Shown here piece by piece: positions 13,266-24,430 of a stretch of DNA of 64,000 bases. Position numbers and translations under genes: made by a program. The number at the start of each line of letters is the position of its first letter. The stretch's first letter is position 1. The DNA lies in contig CM041196.1 in assembly GCA_023078555.1 (NCBI GenBank), forward strand, positions 3,658,001-3,722,000, given 5' to 3'. Source of the stretch: Ulva prolifera. Its lineage: Eukaryota; Chlorophyta; Ulvophyceae; Ulvales; Ulvaceae. The notes beneath the pieces are model-generated. The model was given only the letters and a program-made list of their open reading frames with translations, did not search any database and was not told the origin of the DNA.

Positions 13266-13378
13266 ACGACGTGAGCCATGAGACCAGTCGAGACTTGAGG
13301 ACCGGTTACACAAGACCTCCATCACGGGTCTCGAGTAACCTGTCCTCAGGTCTCGACTGGTCTCATGGCTCATGTCGT
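13266..13378. repeat. Near-perfect inverted repeat (46-bp arms)
   Basis: Arms at 13,266-13,311 and 13,333-13,378 are reverse complements with about 4 mismatches in 46, separated by a 21-bp loop. The shared core reads gagccatgagaccagtcgag. Such a structure is typical of a short foldback or MITE-like element, or a strong RNA hairpin. No coding frame crosses it. Confidence 0.9.
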
Positions 13379-14348
13379 CTGCACCGTACTACGTGGCAAT
13401 CCCCCCCTCCACGAGGGTCTGTCGTACCGCGTCATTTGCACACGCCATGACGGCCATTGGACGCCGTCATGCATCACCATATGGCAATCTGTGGTGCTCC
13501 ACGGTGGCCGTTTGGTGCATGACGGTTCGGCAAGCGTGCTGTGCGGGCGGCAGGTGGTTCCATGCGTGACGTGCGCGTGACACCCACCGTCGCGTCCTCA
13601 TGCGTTCCCAGGCTTCGACAGACGTTCATTTTATTTGTATAGGTGCTTCAGTACCTTGTTAGTGATGTTTGATGTACTTGCGCGGCCCGGAAGAGGGAGA
13701 TGTGTCAGCTCGTCGCACTGTCGCGAGGTGCCCGAAAGCCAGGACCAGGTTGCAGGTTGCGCACAGGGAGGACGCACAGCATAGGGCGTGGACGCGGACG
13801 CTCAGGCAGGACGCACAGACTCAGATGTGCCAGGGAACGACCTGGAACACCTACCTGAACGCCGATCATGAATACTATCCATATACGTGGTTTATTTGGT
13901 GTGGATTCCTGCTTTCCCATCGACATTTGCGTCTGAATCTGTGAACGTGCACCATGGTTTCTGACGCCACATGTCCCAAGTTCTCTCGCGAACAGGAGGA
14001 AGTCCTATTTGAAAGTTCTGACAAATATCCTCCAATCTGTGGTGAGCAGGACGGCTCGATGGCTGTGGGGAAGTCGAAGAATGTGTACGAGAAAGTTTTG
14101 AAAGACTACCTTGCAACAATACGCACCGTGATCGAAACACCACAGGACATTACATAAGGTCTCTAATAATCACACATAACGTAGACGTGCAATTTGGAAG
14201 CGTTTAGACGGCTCGTTGCTTTCGCGGGCGGGGCTGAGCGTCCCGCCGGCACTACTCGCCACTGAACACGGCGCCTCTGTAGACCCGGTCGAACAGTCCG
14301 CGTCCACGCTGTGCGCCCACCGCCACTGAACACAGCCTAAGTATGTCA
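13379..14348. other. No gene seen
   Basis: About 1 kb with short open frames and no recognisable domain, repeat or conserved splice structure. Confidence 0.4.
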
Positions 14349-14480
14349 GGTCTCAAGTGGCACATCTGCATATGAATGTGGCGCCTGTATGGTGTCATGA
14401 GGGTGGTGCGTCTGTAAGTTTTGCACATGTGGACCCCGGACTGCTACGTTGCTGATCAACTGTACAGGCTGTCTCAGGGA
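14349..14480 (-). pseudogene. Relic of a second MULE (N-terminal segment)
   Basis: This segment matches 12,515-12,648, at the start of the MULE, over about 130 bp with scattered substitutions and small indels. Shared stretches include aatgtggcgcctgta and ggtgtcatgag. It is a truncated, diverged fragment of the same family and has no open frame. Confidence 0.7.
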
Positions 14481-14948
14481 TGGCTTGTTAGGAAGCAATT
14501 TATTAACTGCATTGAGCCTCCGGGAGGCCTCGAATCGGCAATTTTAGCCTTCAGCAAAGCAAGCCTAAGTACCTACGGATTGTGTACCTAGGTACACCGC
14601 GCACAAAGTGTGCGTGCCACGTGCCACATAGCCCCTTGTGCTACTGCAGACATAGATCCCATGGCTGTCGCCCGGGTCCAAATGTGTTGTTACATGTGCA
14701 CCAGGTGATGCAGAAACCTGGAACTCGTATTTGCCACGTCCGTCTATCAACATAGGTCTTGGTCACATGCTACGAGGGTTGATTCGACTAGCGCACGGCC
14801 ACCGTCAGCCCCATCTGTGAGGAATCGGCAGGCACCGTGTCATGATCTCCGTTGACACGGCCGGTCGCCACGGTGCTTGCACAACAACTGACGCGCGTAC
14901 CTTTTATCCTAATGTTGCATACAGGCTCACCACCTTACTTCTTTGTAG

Positions 14949-17900
14949 GCTGGGGGGGTGCAAGAGACGGGCGGCCAGTTCGACGCCTCTGACCCCTTGC
15001 GAGTCACCTGTGTCAATGACTCGGGAGATCTGTTGCTAGCAAACACGATCTTCCAGCCGATGGCAATTGCGGACGGGCCTTCTGCTGAGGTCGGGCCTAC
15101 GGGCGTAGAGGGTGCCTGTCTGGCGGGGCCCTCCGGCCTTCGGACGGAAGCTCCGGAACTTCCACCGCGCATCGACGGTCTCTGCTCTCGCATCACCCCC
15201 GAGCACAAGAGCCTCTTCAAGGATGCAGATGATTTGCGTCGTCGATATGTGGAGGATGAAATCATAGATGCGATTGTGTTGCTGCATGCGACTATGCGGA
15301 GTGCGCGATTGCTGCGGCAACGCGGCGTGGGCCCCGACTCAGGCCCGATCGGGGAGTTCACGGTGGCCGGGCCAACCGAGTCCACCTCGCTTGCCGTGCT
15401 GGTGCCGCTCGACGAGCGGGAGCAACGGCTTCCTGCGGCGGACAGAGCTGCGTTACATGATGTGAGACTGGCCCAGAAATTCCCAGATCACGCAGCTGCC
15501 GCGACGGCTGACGATCTCAAGATTGTGCCTTTCAAAGTGGTCAGCCTCTTTTCGGCGATCGAATGGGCGCACTGCATGTGGTCGCGATCGTTGCCGACGC
15601 GTCGCCGCAAAGGGGATCCGGTTCTCGGGCGGTACCACCTGCCGGTGCACGGGGCTGACATCGGGGTGAGCGAGGATTCGCCTCTCATCATCTTCATGTT
15701 GCCATCAGGCTTGAACGCCGAAGACCTGGCGAGACGGCTACCCGCCTTGTCAGGGGATGCTCGGGCGTGGTTGGCGGTGTTGCTCAACTCCGGTCTGCAC
15801 AAGGCTTTCCTGCGGAAGAATAATCAGCCCACGCGTGCTTTGATCAGTGCGATCGGGGGCGCTCCGATCCTGCGAGCTCTACAACAAGGTGCCCGAGACC
15901 GCCACCGAGGGGTGCGCGCTCGTCGATATGTGACTCCATCTTGGCTGTGTTTTGATATTTATTGAGATGTATTGAGATGATCTGAGGTGTATGTGGCATA
16001 CACCGTGGTGTTCATTCTTGATGGCGAGGATGATGTGTTGCACGGTCCATGTAGGACACGGGTTTCCTCATGCACTACGCGGCGGCCATGGTGCGCATCG
16101 GGGAGTGGCTGTGCGCTTTGGACCGCCGGAAGCATCCTGGTGGCGAGGGCCTCGTGGCGTCGTTCAAGTCGCCAGTGGAGTTTGCGCACGCAGTGGTGCG
16201 TGCGGGGTTGCACGAAGGCAGCACCGACCACCCCCTCGTCGCTGCGCTTATCGACGTGTGGCACATGGTAGCCACGGAGGAGGGCAAGTACCCCGGCGGG
16301 GCGCTGTTGTTTGAGTCGAAGGTCATCTTCGTCACCTTGCTCGCTCTCCTGAGCGTCACCGTTGAATGTGCGGGTCCACACTGCCTGTCTTGATTGCGTG
16401 CATCTGTGTAACGCTCCATGTGAGGGCGTGCGCTGTCGTGCAGGCGATGCGTTTTCCGACGTCGGGTCGACTGCATTCACTCGGATCATTGAAGCGGTTC
16501 CCCAAGGCGAGCAGCCCGCTCACGACCTTGTGAGCATCCTGATCTACTCTCGCAAGAAGCATTTAATGCCGCGCGTCGAGTCGCCGATTTTTGCGGCGGT
16601 TGAAGATGACATCAACTTGCGGTTGCGGACGGTGTTGTCGAGTGACCCTGAGCATCGGACTTTCACGAGGTGCGACCAAATGTCGGAAGATGCACTTTGC
16701 GTTGTTACTTTGCGTTTGCGTCTTTGCACTGTGCGATAGATGCAAACTATATCGTGACAACCTTCCGTGATAACAGACTTGTTGCAGCAGTTTACAGAGT
16801 TAACATCCCGAAAGTGCTCCAGTTATGGTCGCTGCAAGGCGACATGGGAATCCGCAATTTCTGGGATGGCCGCCATGGGATTCAAACACACGCTGAATTT
16901 CGATGCGTCGCTCGCCAGACGTGATGGCGACCCTGCTCGCGCAAGTACACAGTACCCGAGGGCAGCCAAGAAGCGCGTGCGGGACGGGCGTGATGATACG
17001 GCCTCGGACACCGAGGCCACGGTGACCGATGAGCCTGCTTCGGATGACGGAGCGGGGGACAGCGATGCTGATGGCAACTTTTCTCGTATCAAGATTGCGC
17101 GTTTGCGGACAGGGCGTGTCGCGGCGAAGAAGCCTTCGAGAGGGGGAGCAGTGGCAAGTCCGGCGGCGGAGATTCAGCAGCGGTGCGGAATTCTCGGAGG
17201 ATTTCTCGAGGGGCCGAGCTTTGCTGCGTTGTTGACGTCGAACGGTCCAATGGCAAGCCATGCCACGGTGTTGTTGCGTGAGTGCCATCGTGCGGGTGTT
17301 CTCGAAGGTGTTGCAAACGGTTCTGCGCCTGCGGCCACTGCTCTCACCGAGCTTGTGGGTGTGTTTGCAAACCAGGCACTATCGGATGCCTCCGGCGAGG
17401 GCGACCGTCTCGCGGCAGAGATGCCGCCATCGTCAGCATCATTGCCTGCGTTTGATGCCACTCCATATGTAGAGCGCCATCTGAGCGGTGCACCGCTCGC
17501 ACAGTGGACACATGGTACGGGGCGGACTAGTGGGCAGGTGGTAGAAAGGGGCGGAGGGGCCCACCCCACACTGAGTGCGCGATATGCTCGGGCGACTGTT
17601 GATGTCAGTGCGCATGAGGGTGCACGTGAGCATGGCCAGGCATTTGCCCTTAACGCCGGCGATGAGGATGCGACTGGCATGCATAGGGCAGGTTCGGGGA
17701 CGGGGGATCCCGCTACGCTCCCGGAAAGTGTGGGCCAAATTTTGCCAGTCGAGAAGGGGGGCCTGACAACCGGTGTGCAGCGTGCACACAGTTTGGGCTT
17801 GATGCCGATGTGCCCGCGAGCTGTTTATGCGGACATGCGAAATGACTCGCCGCTCGAGACGCATCCCAACGAAGTAGAAGCTCATGCTGTAGAGCCGAAC

Positions 17901-18029
17901 AGTGTGGCGGCCGAAGCAGACGTTGACGAGGTGGGTCGCGATGTGGAAGGTGCTTCGTCTGTTGCTCCTAGCATGGACATGCAGGCTCCCACATCGGTAC
18001 AACGTTTTCTCAACATCTTCAAACGGTAG
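14949..18029 (+). CDS. Four-exon gene of unknown function (at least 902 aa)
   Basis: Exons 14,949-15,911, 16,055-16,367, 16,444-16,669 and 16,823-18,029 join with consistent phases (0, 1, 2) into 903 codons ending at TAG 18,027. Donors are GTGCGC, GTGCGG and GTGCGA; acceptors are TGTAG, TGCAG and TCCAG. The first visible exon starts at an acceptor, so a 5' exon with the true start probably lies upstream. Exons 1-3 look like a folded helical domain (segments around Glu-Trp-Leu-Cys and Leu-Leu-Phe-Glu-Ser-Lys). Exon 4 is mostly low-complexity, with an acidic stretch (about 17,000-17,090) followed by basic Arg/Lys-rich residues, suggesting a nuclear protein. No family is recognised. It may be a host gene or the coding part of another mobile element; one copy only is seen here. 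Confidence 0.6.
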
Positions 18030-18101
18030 TTGACGGGCTCAGGATTACCTCGCCGGTTGCGTACCCCCTCTAGGGCCCCATACCGTTTTTTGAAGAGGGA
18101 T

Positions 18102-18138
<37 letters not shown>
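18102..18138 (+). repeat. G37 homopolymer
   Basis: Thirty-seven consecutive G, 70 bp after the stop of the four-exon gene. Such tracts can form G-quadruplexes and are prone to assembly error. Confidence 0.97.
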
Positions 18139-19423
18139 CGATGTTTTTGTGAAGGATTACCGGGGGTTACCGGGGGTGACGCCCGTAGGTTCTTCTGCGG
18201 CGGCCGAGACCTTCCGCTGAGGCGGCGGGTGGGGCGGCGGGGGGCTGCGGGGGGTGCAGGGGGGGCCTGGGGGCTACGGGGTGCACTGGGGCGCGCCGCG
18301 AGCGGCGACGGTGGTGTAGGAGGCTGTGATGGGTGATGTCGGTGTGGGGGTGGGCCCCGTGGCGGTTATGGCGGGCGCAGGCGGTGACCGCGGTGTCGGT
18401 GTTTTAGAATGTTTATGATGACGCCCCGCGGCGGCTGTACAGAACACCAGAGCAGCACAAGGCAATAGCCACCCACCGCAATAGCATGAATTGTTGCACT
18501 CTGTACAGAACCACAACAGCGGCAAAGATCAACACACATCCAATGAGTGCAACAGCATCAACTATTGTATTCTGTACAGATCAACGGTGCAGCACACATG
18601 CGGTGCAATAGCATCCACTGTTGCATGGTGGACAGGGCAACAGAGCACATGTCATTGTTAAAGACGCCGCACAGTACAAGATAGTAGCACGGAGCAGCAC
18701 ACAGAGAGCAGCGGAGAGCAGCACAGAGCAGCACACATCCAGGGGGCCGACAATTGCATGTTCCGTCTACATATTTCCGTCTACATATAGCTGTTTTGTG
18801 AACGACGTCATGGCAAGGTCACGACCGATAGCAATGTTGTGTGCTCACAGCCGCAAGAGCATTATCGCAATGGAGATTAGGCTGTGCTATGCGGCATGTT
18901 ATAAAGGTTGTGGGGTTCCACTAGCCTTTTTTTTTTTTTGCAGCCGCCGGGTTGATTTTCGAACTTTCTCAGTGACTTAGGCTCGCGGAACATGTGTTGG
19001 TAGTGTACTGTTGTTATCGCCCGGAGTCTCTTTTGCGGCGGGCGAGACCTTCCGCTGAGGCGGCGGGGGGGCGATGTGGAGGGTTAGTCTAATCCCCTAC
19101 GTAACCTAGGGCCCCGGACCGACCCCCTTTTGGGGGGGGGGGGATTTTTGGCGGGCGGGGAGAGGATATTTTTTTTGATGCCGGGAGGGCATTGTGTTCG
19201 AGGGTCACCATTTTGCACGGCGCCCCCGGGCCGTGGCTTTTGTGATCCCTCTGGCAGGTTCGGGGGTGGGGGTTTTGGGCGTGTTTTTGGGCAGAACAAC
19301 CGAGCGGGCAACACAGCGGAATTGTGTTCGAGGTCGATGTGTTGTACAGAACACACGCGCCCGCGCGTGCTGCACAGAGCAACAGAGCGGTGAGTGTACA
19401 GAACAGTAGAGCAGCATGGACAG
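18139..19423. repeat. Dispersed-repeat region
   Basis: No gene. It holds two copies (near 18,199 and 19,034) of a GC-rich unit containing cgagaccttccgctgaggcg, also found at 23,890 and 52,170. It also has degenerate monomers with gtgcaacagcatcaacta (18,480-18,760) and a terminal-like motif at about 19,195 (cgagggtcaccattttgcac) that recurs at 45,738 and 54,245. A T13 run lies near 18,928. Confidence 0.6.
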
Positions 19424-19669
19424 GGCAACAGAGCAGCATAGAGTGCAAAGAGTTGGATGTGTTGTACAGAACACACGCGCCAGCGCGTGCTGCACAGAGC
19501 AACAGAGCGGCACTCTTTTGACGGGGGTGGGGGGTGTGTGATTGGCGAGTGGCACAGGGCATCACAGCGCTACGGAACAGGTACGCGGCATTGCCTCGTC
19601 ATTACCATATTACATGTGCACAAGGACGAACAAGACATATTCAGTGAACGGGTCACAGTCGACCAGTCG

Positions 19670-21472
19670 CTACGAGGCGCGGCGAGACCTGGAGCGCGTC
19701 GCGTACGCGTGGTCCCCGGCCGCCGCGCCGCCGTCGGCGGCCTCCACGGCGCCCACGCTCGGTTTCGCCCTCGCATCCGGGTCCTTGGCCAGGGCGGCGT
19801 TGAAGACGGACACGACGCGTGCCTTGGCGTAGAAGGCCATGCCGATGCGCATGGCCGCGGGGTGGGCGTACGTCGCCCCCCCCGTCGTGCCGTGCCGCAG
19901 CACCGCCGTCCGCAGCCACAGCAACAACTCGTTCCTGACGGGAACCCGCACCCCGGCAGCGCTGATCCAGAAGAACTGGCCCTCGACCGACGCGCGACCC
20001 TGGAACGGACCGGACTGCAGCCAGGCGATGGCGCAACCCTGGATACAGTCGCCGCCGTCCAGGTGCTGCTTCACGTGCTGGGTCCCGTCCGTCGGCCGGA
20101 GGATCGTCATGGACCTGGACGGGAACGGCGACGGCGCCGGCGCCGCGGAGTTCTGCTCGGTCGCCTCCCACTGGGCGGCGCGCTCGGCGGTCTTCACGAT
20201 CTCCGCGTTGGACAGCGCGATGTTGCCGAGCCACCCCATCGTGGGGGACGTGGCGAAAGCACGGGCCCCGATCTCCCAGACGGCCCCCTGCACGACGCGA
20301 GGCATCGGGCGACGCGACGGCGCGTGCACCCGTGTGCGCCACCGGCACACCGGGATGCCGTACACGGGCTCGGATACGGGGGCTCACCTTGCAGGACCCC
20401 ACCGCAAAGGCGCTGAGGCCGTTCACCGGAGCCAGGTTCTGGATGCTGGCGTCGCCGTCTTTGCCCCCCCCGAGGGGGGCGTTGGCCCCCGAACCGAGCA
20501 GGGTCACATCGCCCCGTGTATTCGCGCCCCGTCTGGCGGCCCCGTCCGGGCTGCCGTCCGCGATCTTGGCAAACTCGGCCACCGCCTGCACAGGCGGGTG
20601 TCCACCGTCGGCGGCGCCCCGGGCCCCGAACATCGGGGGAGCAGGCGACCAGCGGCCGGGCGTACCTGCTCATGGAGGTACACGGACTCGAGCTGGCTCG
20701 GTCCCGCCACCGCCAGGATGTCCTCGAAGGTGGGGTCCTCGGTCGCCGCCATGAAGAACGTGGTGCGGTGGTCCCGGGGCACCGTCCACGCGTCGCCGCT
20801 GTCCGCGACGGCCCGGCCCTCGCCCAGGGTCTTGCATTTCTTGTCCGGCAGGGTGCTGACAAAGACGACCACGAGGTCGTCTCGGGGCAGCGTGACCCAG
20901 TCGTGCGCGGCGAATGCGTCGTGGGCGTGCTGCAATCGACCCGTGACGCTGACAAACAGCGGGCTCCCGTGCCGCACGGGGTAATGAGCACAGGCGCCCG
21001 GGTGGTGCGCCGACATGTACGCACGAGCCCGGTCGTACTCGTCCCGGGTGGACACCTCGACGGCCCCGTCTACACCACTAGCCCACCCCACCCGGTACAC
21101 CCCGTTCTGACCACGGACCTGCAGCGTCGCTACCGACGTCGATCCGACCGCACCCGGCACCGAGGGAGGGTCGACGGAGTGGTCGAGCGTAAAGAATCTC
21201 GCGATCGTGTTGGCCTCTTCATACCGCTTGTAAGTGGTTTTCTGGCACATGACAAACTGCGGGGTCGACGTCCCCGGTGCCGTGCGCAACCTCTCCAGCC
21301 GTTCGCGGCCGAGTCGCGTGGGGACGGCCCAGGCGCTCTTCCCGCCGAGCCGGATCCGGAAGTACGGACTGTCGACCGTCCCGGCCACCGTGGTGTAGTG
21401 GCATGACAGGTTGCACCCACTACCCGGGCAGCAGTGTCCAATACAGTACCTGCGGAGTGGCGCCCTACCCAT
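19670..21472 (-). CDS. Three-exon gene of unknown function, copy 1 (540 aa)
   Basis: Exon 1 21,472-20,666 starts with ATG; exon 2 is 20,585-20,388; exon 3 is 20,287-19,670 and ends in TAG. Both introns (80 and 100 bp) are phase 0, with GTACGC and GTGAGC donors and TGTGCAG and CGTGCAG acceptors. The lengths sum to 269 + 66 + 205 residues. The N-terminus is Cys-rich (Cys-x3-Cys-Cys-x4-Cys-x3-Cys). The middle has no recognised motif. The C-terminus ends in Arg/Ser-rich basic residues after an Ala/Gly linker, which could be a nuclear signal. GC-rich third positions support this strand and frame. A nearly identical second copy lies at 54,564-56,423, and an exon-3 fragment at 51,565. Function unknown; passenger gene of a duplicated, probably mobile, block. 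Confidence 0.7.
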
Positions 21473-23760
21473 CCCGAATCGGGCTCTGTTGGCCGTGTTC
21501 CAGGCCTACAGCAGCAAGGCACGTGGAGCGGGGGCGAGTATGTGTAGTGGTGCGTATGCCAACAGGGGGCGCTCGACAGGACGCCGCGCCCGAACGACAG
21601 GCGGACAGAGGGATCGATGGCAGCGGCATACCGGCGTCGGTGTGGCCTCCTACGTTGTAGAGGCTGCAGATCGGCCCGAAATCGGGCGCCTGCACAGGTG
21701 TGTCCACTCAACTCACGGGCGCCAGGGCACAGGCAGGCGGGGCAGCAACGAGGCGACAGAGCGACGGCCGCATACCACAGCTACTGCTTCCTCCACTGTA
21801 ACGACGACTGCCAATTGTCGCCCACGGGACGGCTGTGCACTACGTCACGGGCGTGTGATGAGGTGTGTCACCAAGGCAGGCACGACAGGTCGCTGGGGCA
21901 GCGACGATCGCAGAGAAGGCGACAAAGCGGCAGCTGCAAACCACGGATACTGCCTCTTCCGATGTAACAAGGCCTGCCGATTGTCGCCGTTCGAACGGCC
22001 ACGCATTCATGCGAGTGGCGAGCGTGCACGCGCGCTGTCGCTCTGTCGCTCTCTCTGTCTCGAGGCGACAGAGCGACAGCTGCATGCCAGGATAACGACT
22101 GTCAACTTTCCGAGCCGGTGGCATGTAGTTCCTGTCAACTTTCCGAGCCGGTTTCACGCGAGTGCAGCGGTGTCGGTTTCCGCTGCTGGCGAGCAGCTGG
22201 CTAGCGCCTGGTGTGGCACACGCGCACACGGGACAAACACATTGGGTATTTCAGGTGATACAAAGATGAAAAGTAGCTATACTCAAAGCCACGTTCCGTG
22301 ACACGACAGCACACGGAACGCGACGTCCTCTGCACTGCACAACACCGCCAGGGACAAACGAGTCGGCGTCGACGGTGTGAATGCACAGAGCCGCTGCACA
22401 TTCGCATGCAGTTACCAGAGGTCATTCAGCAGCGGCAATCGGGCGCTGGGCGCCCTCTGCCACGCGCTGGGCAGAATGACTGAAACCACCGTGCTACCTC
22501 CGAGTCACACCATCGCTGAAAAGGCGACAAACCGACGACTGCATACCATAGATACTACTCCCTCTGATACAACAAGGCCGCCCAATTCCCGCCTTTCCAA
22601 CGGCCACGCATTCGCCGGTCGGCCGAACGTCGCCTTCCGAACGCTCATCGCCCCGGCAGTCGCGATTCCAGCTGCTGCAGAGCTGCAGCAGCTCAAGTAC
22701 ACCGCAGGAAAGGAACAATCTGTAGCACACATGGAATTGCACTCACCGCCCCGGCAGTCGGTGATCCGAGCTGCAGCAGAGCCGGTTTCACGCGAGTGCA
22801 GCGGTGTCGGTTTCCGCTGCTGGCGAGCAGCTGGCTAGCGCCAGGTGTGGCACACGCGCACACGGGACAAACACATTGAGTATTTCAGGTGATATATAGA
22901 TGAAAAGTAGCTATACTCGAAGCCACGTACCGTGACACGACAGCACACGGTACGCGACGTCGAATGACTGAAACCACCGTGCTACCTCCGAGTCACACCA
23001 TCGCTGAAAAGGCGACAAACCGACGACTGCATACCATAGATACTACTCCCTCTGATACAACAAGGCCGCCCAATTCCCGCCTTTCCACCGGCCACGCATT
23101 CGCCGGTCGGCCGAACGTCGCCTTCCGAACGCTCATCGCCCCGGCAGTCGCGATTCCAGCTGCTGCAGAGCTGTAGCGGCTCAAGTACACCGCAGGAAAG
23201 GCAATCTGTAGCACACATGGAGTTGCACTCACCGCTTGGCTGTATGTATCCTCCCATGACACAATCAGCCACTTGGCAGGTGAACACATGTACATGAGAC
23301 CTCCATTCGGTGTGTGTCGAGAGGACAGGGTCTGCACAGGTCTGGGGAGGCAGGTGCTGCATGCACTGGCCAAGCCCATGGAGGCCTTGTGCTTTCACGA
23401 GCAGCACAGCTCGCCAGCACCTTGCAGAGTCCCCTGCACCGGGCGGACGGGGGGGCTGCACGTGCACGTGTTCCTACTGACAGGGCGACCCCCTGACGGG
23501 TCGCCACGCGATCCTAGCCTAGGATGGGGAGGATGGCGGTGGAGCAGTGTAGTGTATTGTGTAGGAGCGTCACCTTTTTTCTCTAGAGAGCCCCTGGGCC
23601 GCCTCTTGGCGTACAAAGGTGCTGTAAATTTTACACAGGAGCATTCGGAATTCGGCACTTGGCGCGAATGTGGCTGTGCGAAGGCCGGGGTCTGTTTGTG
23701 AACGCGGTTTTGCTGAACTGACAGTTCACACAGGCGGCAGCAGCGTTTCCAGAGGCTTTC
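21473..23760. other. Non-coding part of block Y with internal tandem duplication
   Basis: Upstream of the three-exon gene. Sequence from about 22,139-22,740 recurs at 22,783-23,225 with an internal deletion; both contain agtatagct-type and cagcacacgg motifs and the segment beginning ctgaaaccaccgtgctacct. No convincing gene. Many short frames arise from the high GC content. Confidence 0.6.
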
Positions 23761-23764
23761 ATAG

Positions 23765-24430
23765 CAGTGAGTGTACAGAACAGTAGAGCAGCAACACCAC
23801 CGACTTGTACAGAACAATAGAGCACCACACATGCAGCGCAACAGCATCGGGCGTGTACAATGACGCCCGGAGTCTCTTTTGCGGCGGGCGAGACCTTCCG
23901 CTGAGGCGGCGGGGGGGCGGCGGGGGGCCGCGGGGGGTGCGGGGGGGTCCGGGGGGTGCGGCGCGCGGCGACCCGGCGCGCGGGGCAGAGCACCGGCACA
24001 GCAAGAGAGCAGGACAGAGCAGCACGCAGAGAGCAGCACACAGAGAGCAGCGCATTGTTTGTAATGAGAGCAGCACTCTGTAGAGGAATAGGCGGAGGAA
24101 CGACGGTGGTATAGGCGGCCGCGTCCACTGTTGCATGGTGGACAGGGCAACGGAGGAGTACGCATCATTGTTATAGCCGCCGCACAGTGCAAGAGAGCAG
24201 CAGAGAGCAGCACACAGAGAGCAGCGCACAGAGAGCAGCACAGAGCAGCACGCATCCAGCGCAATGGCATGTCGCACACTGTAGAGGACCAGGCGAGCTG
24301 CATGGAGCAACACACATCAAGTGCAACAGCATCAACTATTGCATGCTGTACACAACAACGGAGCTGCACAGAGCATCACCCGTGCAGTGCACCAGCATCC
24401 ACTGTTGCATTCTGGACACGGCGACAGGCG
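23765..24430. repeat. Cluster of hairpin monomers (gcaacagcatcaact family)
   Basis: Degenerate copies of a unit of roughly 60-70 bp combining agagcagcacaca, gtgcaacagcatcaactgtt and a tgtacagaaca segment. The core can form a hairpin (TGCAACAG / CTGTTGCA). Similar clusters lie at 18,480, 32,940, 52,300, 58,250 and, inverted, 61,580. Confidence 0.7.

Larger units (their letters stand above)
19424..23850. repeat. Segmental duplication block Y, copy 1
   Basis: About 4.4 kb nearly identical to 54,325-58,330, in the same orientation. Known differences are a 57-bp in-frame segment absent here near 19,757, a small insertion missing near 21,530, and an internal tandem duplication around 22,139-23,225 present only here. 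It carries the three-exon gene at 19,670-21,472. Confidence 0.9.
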
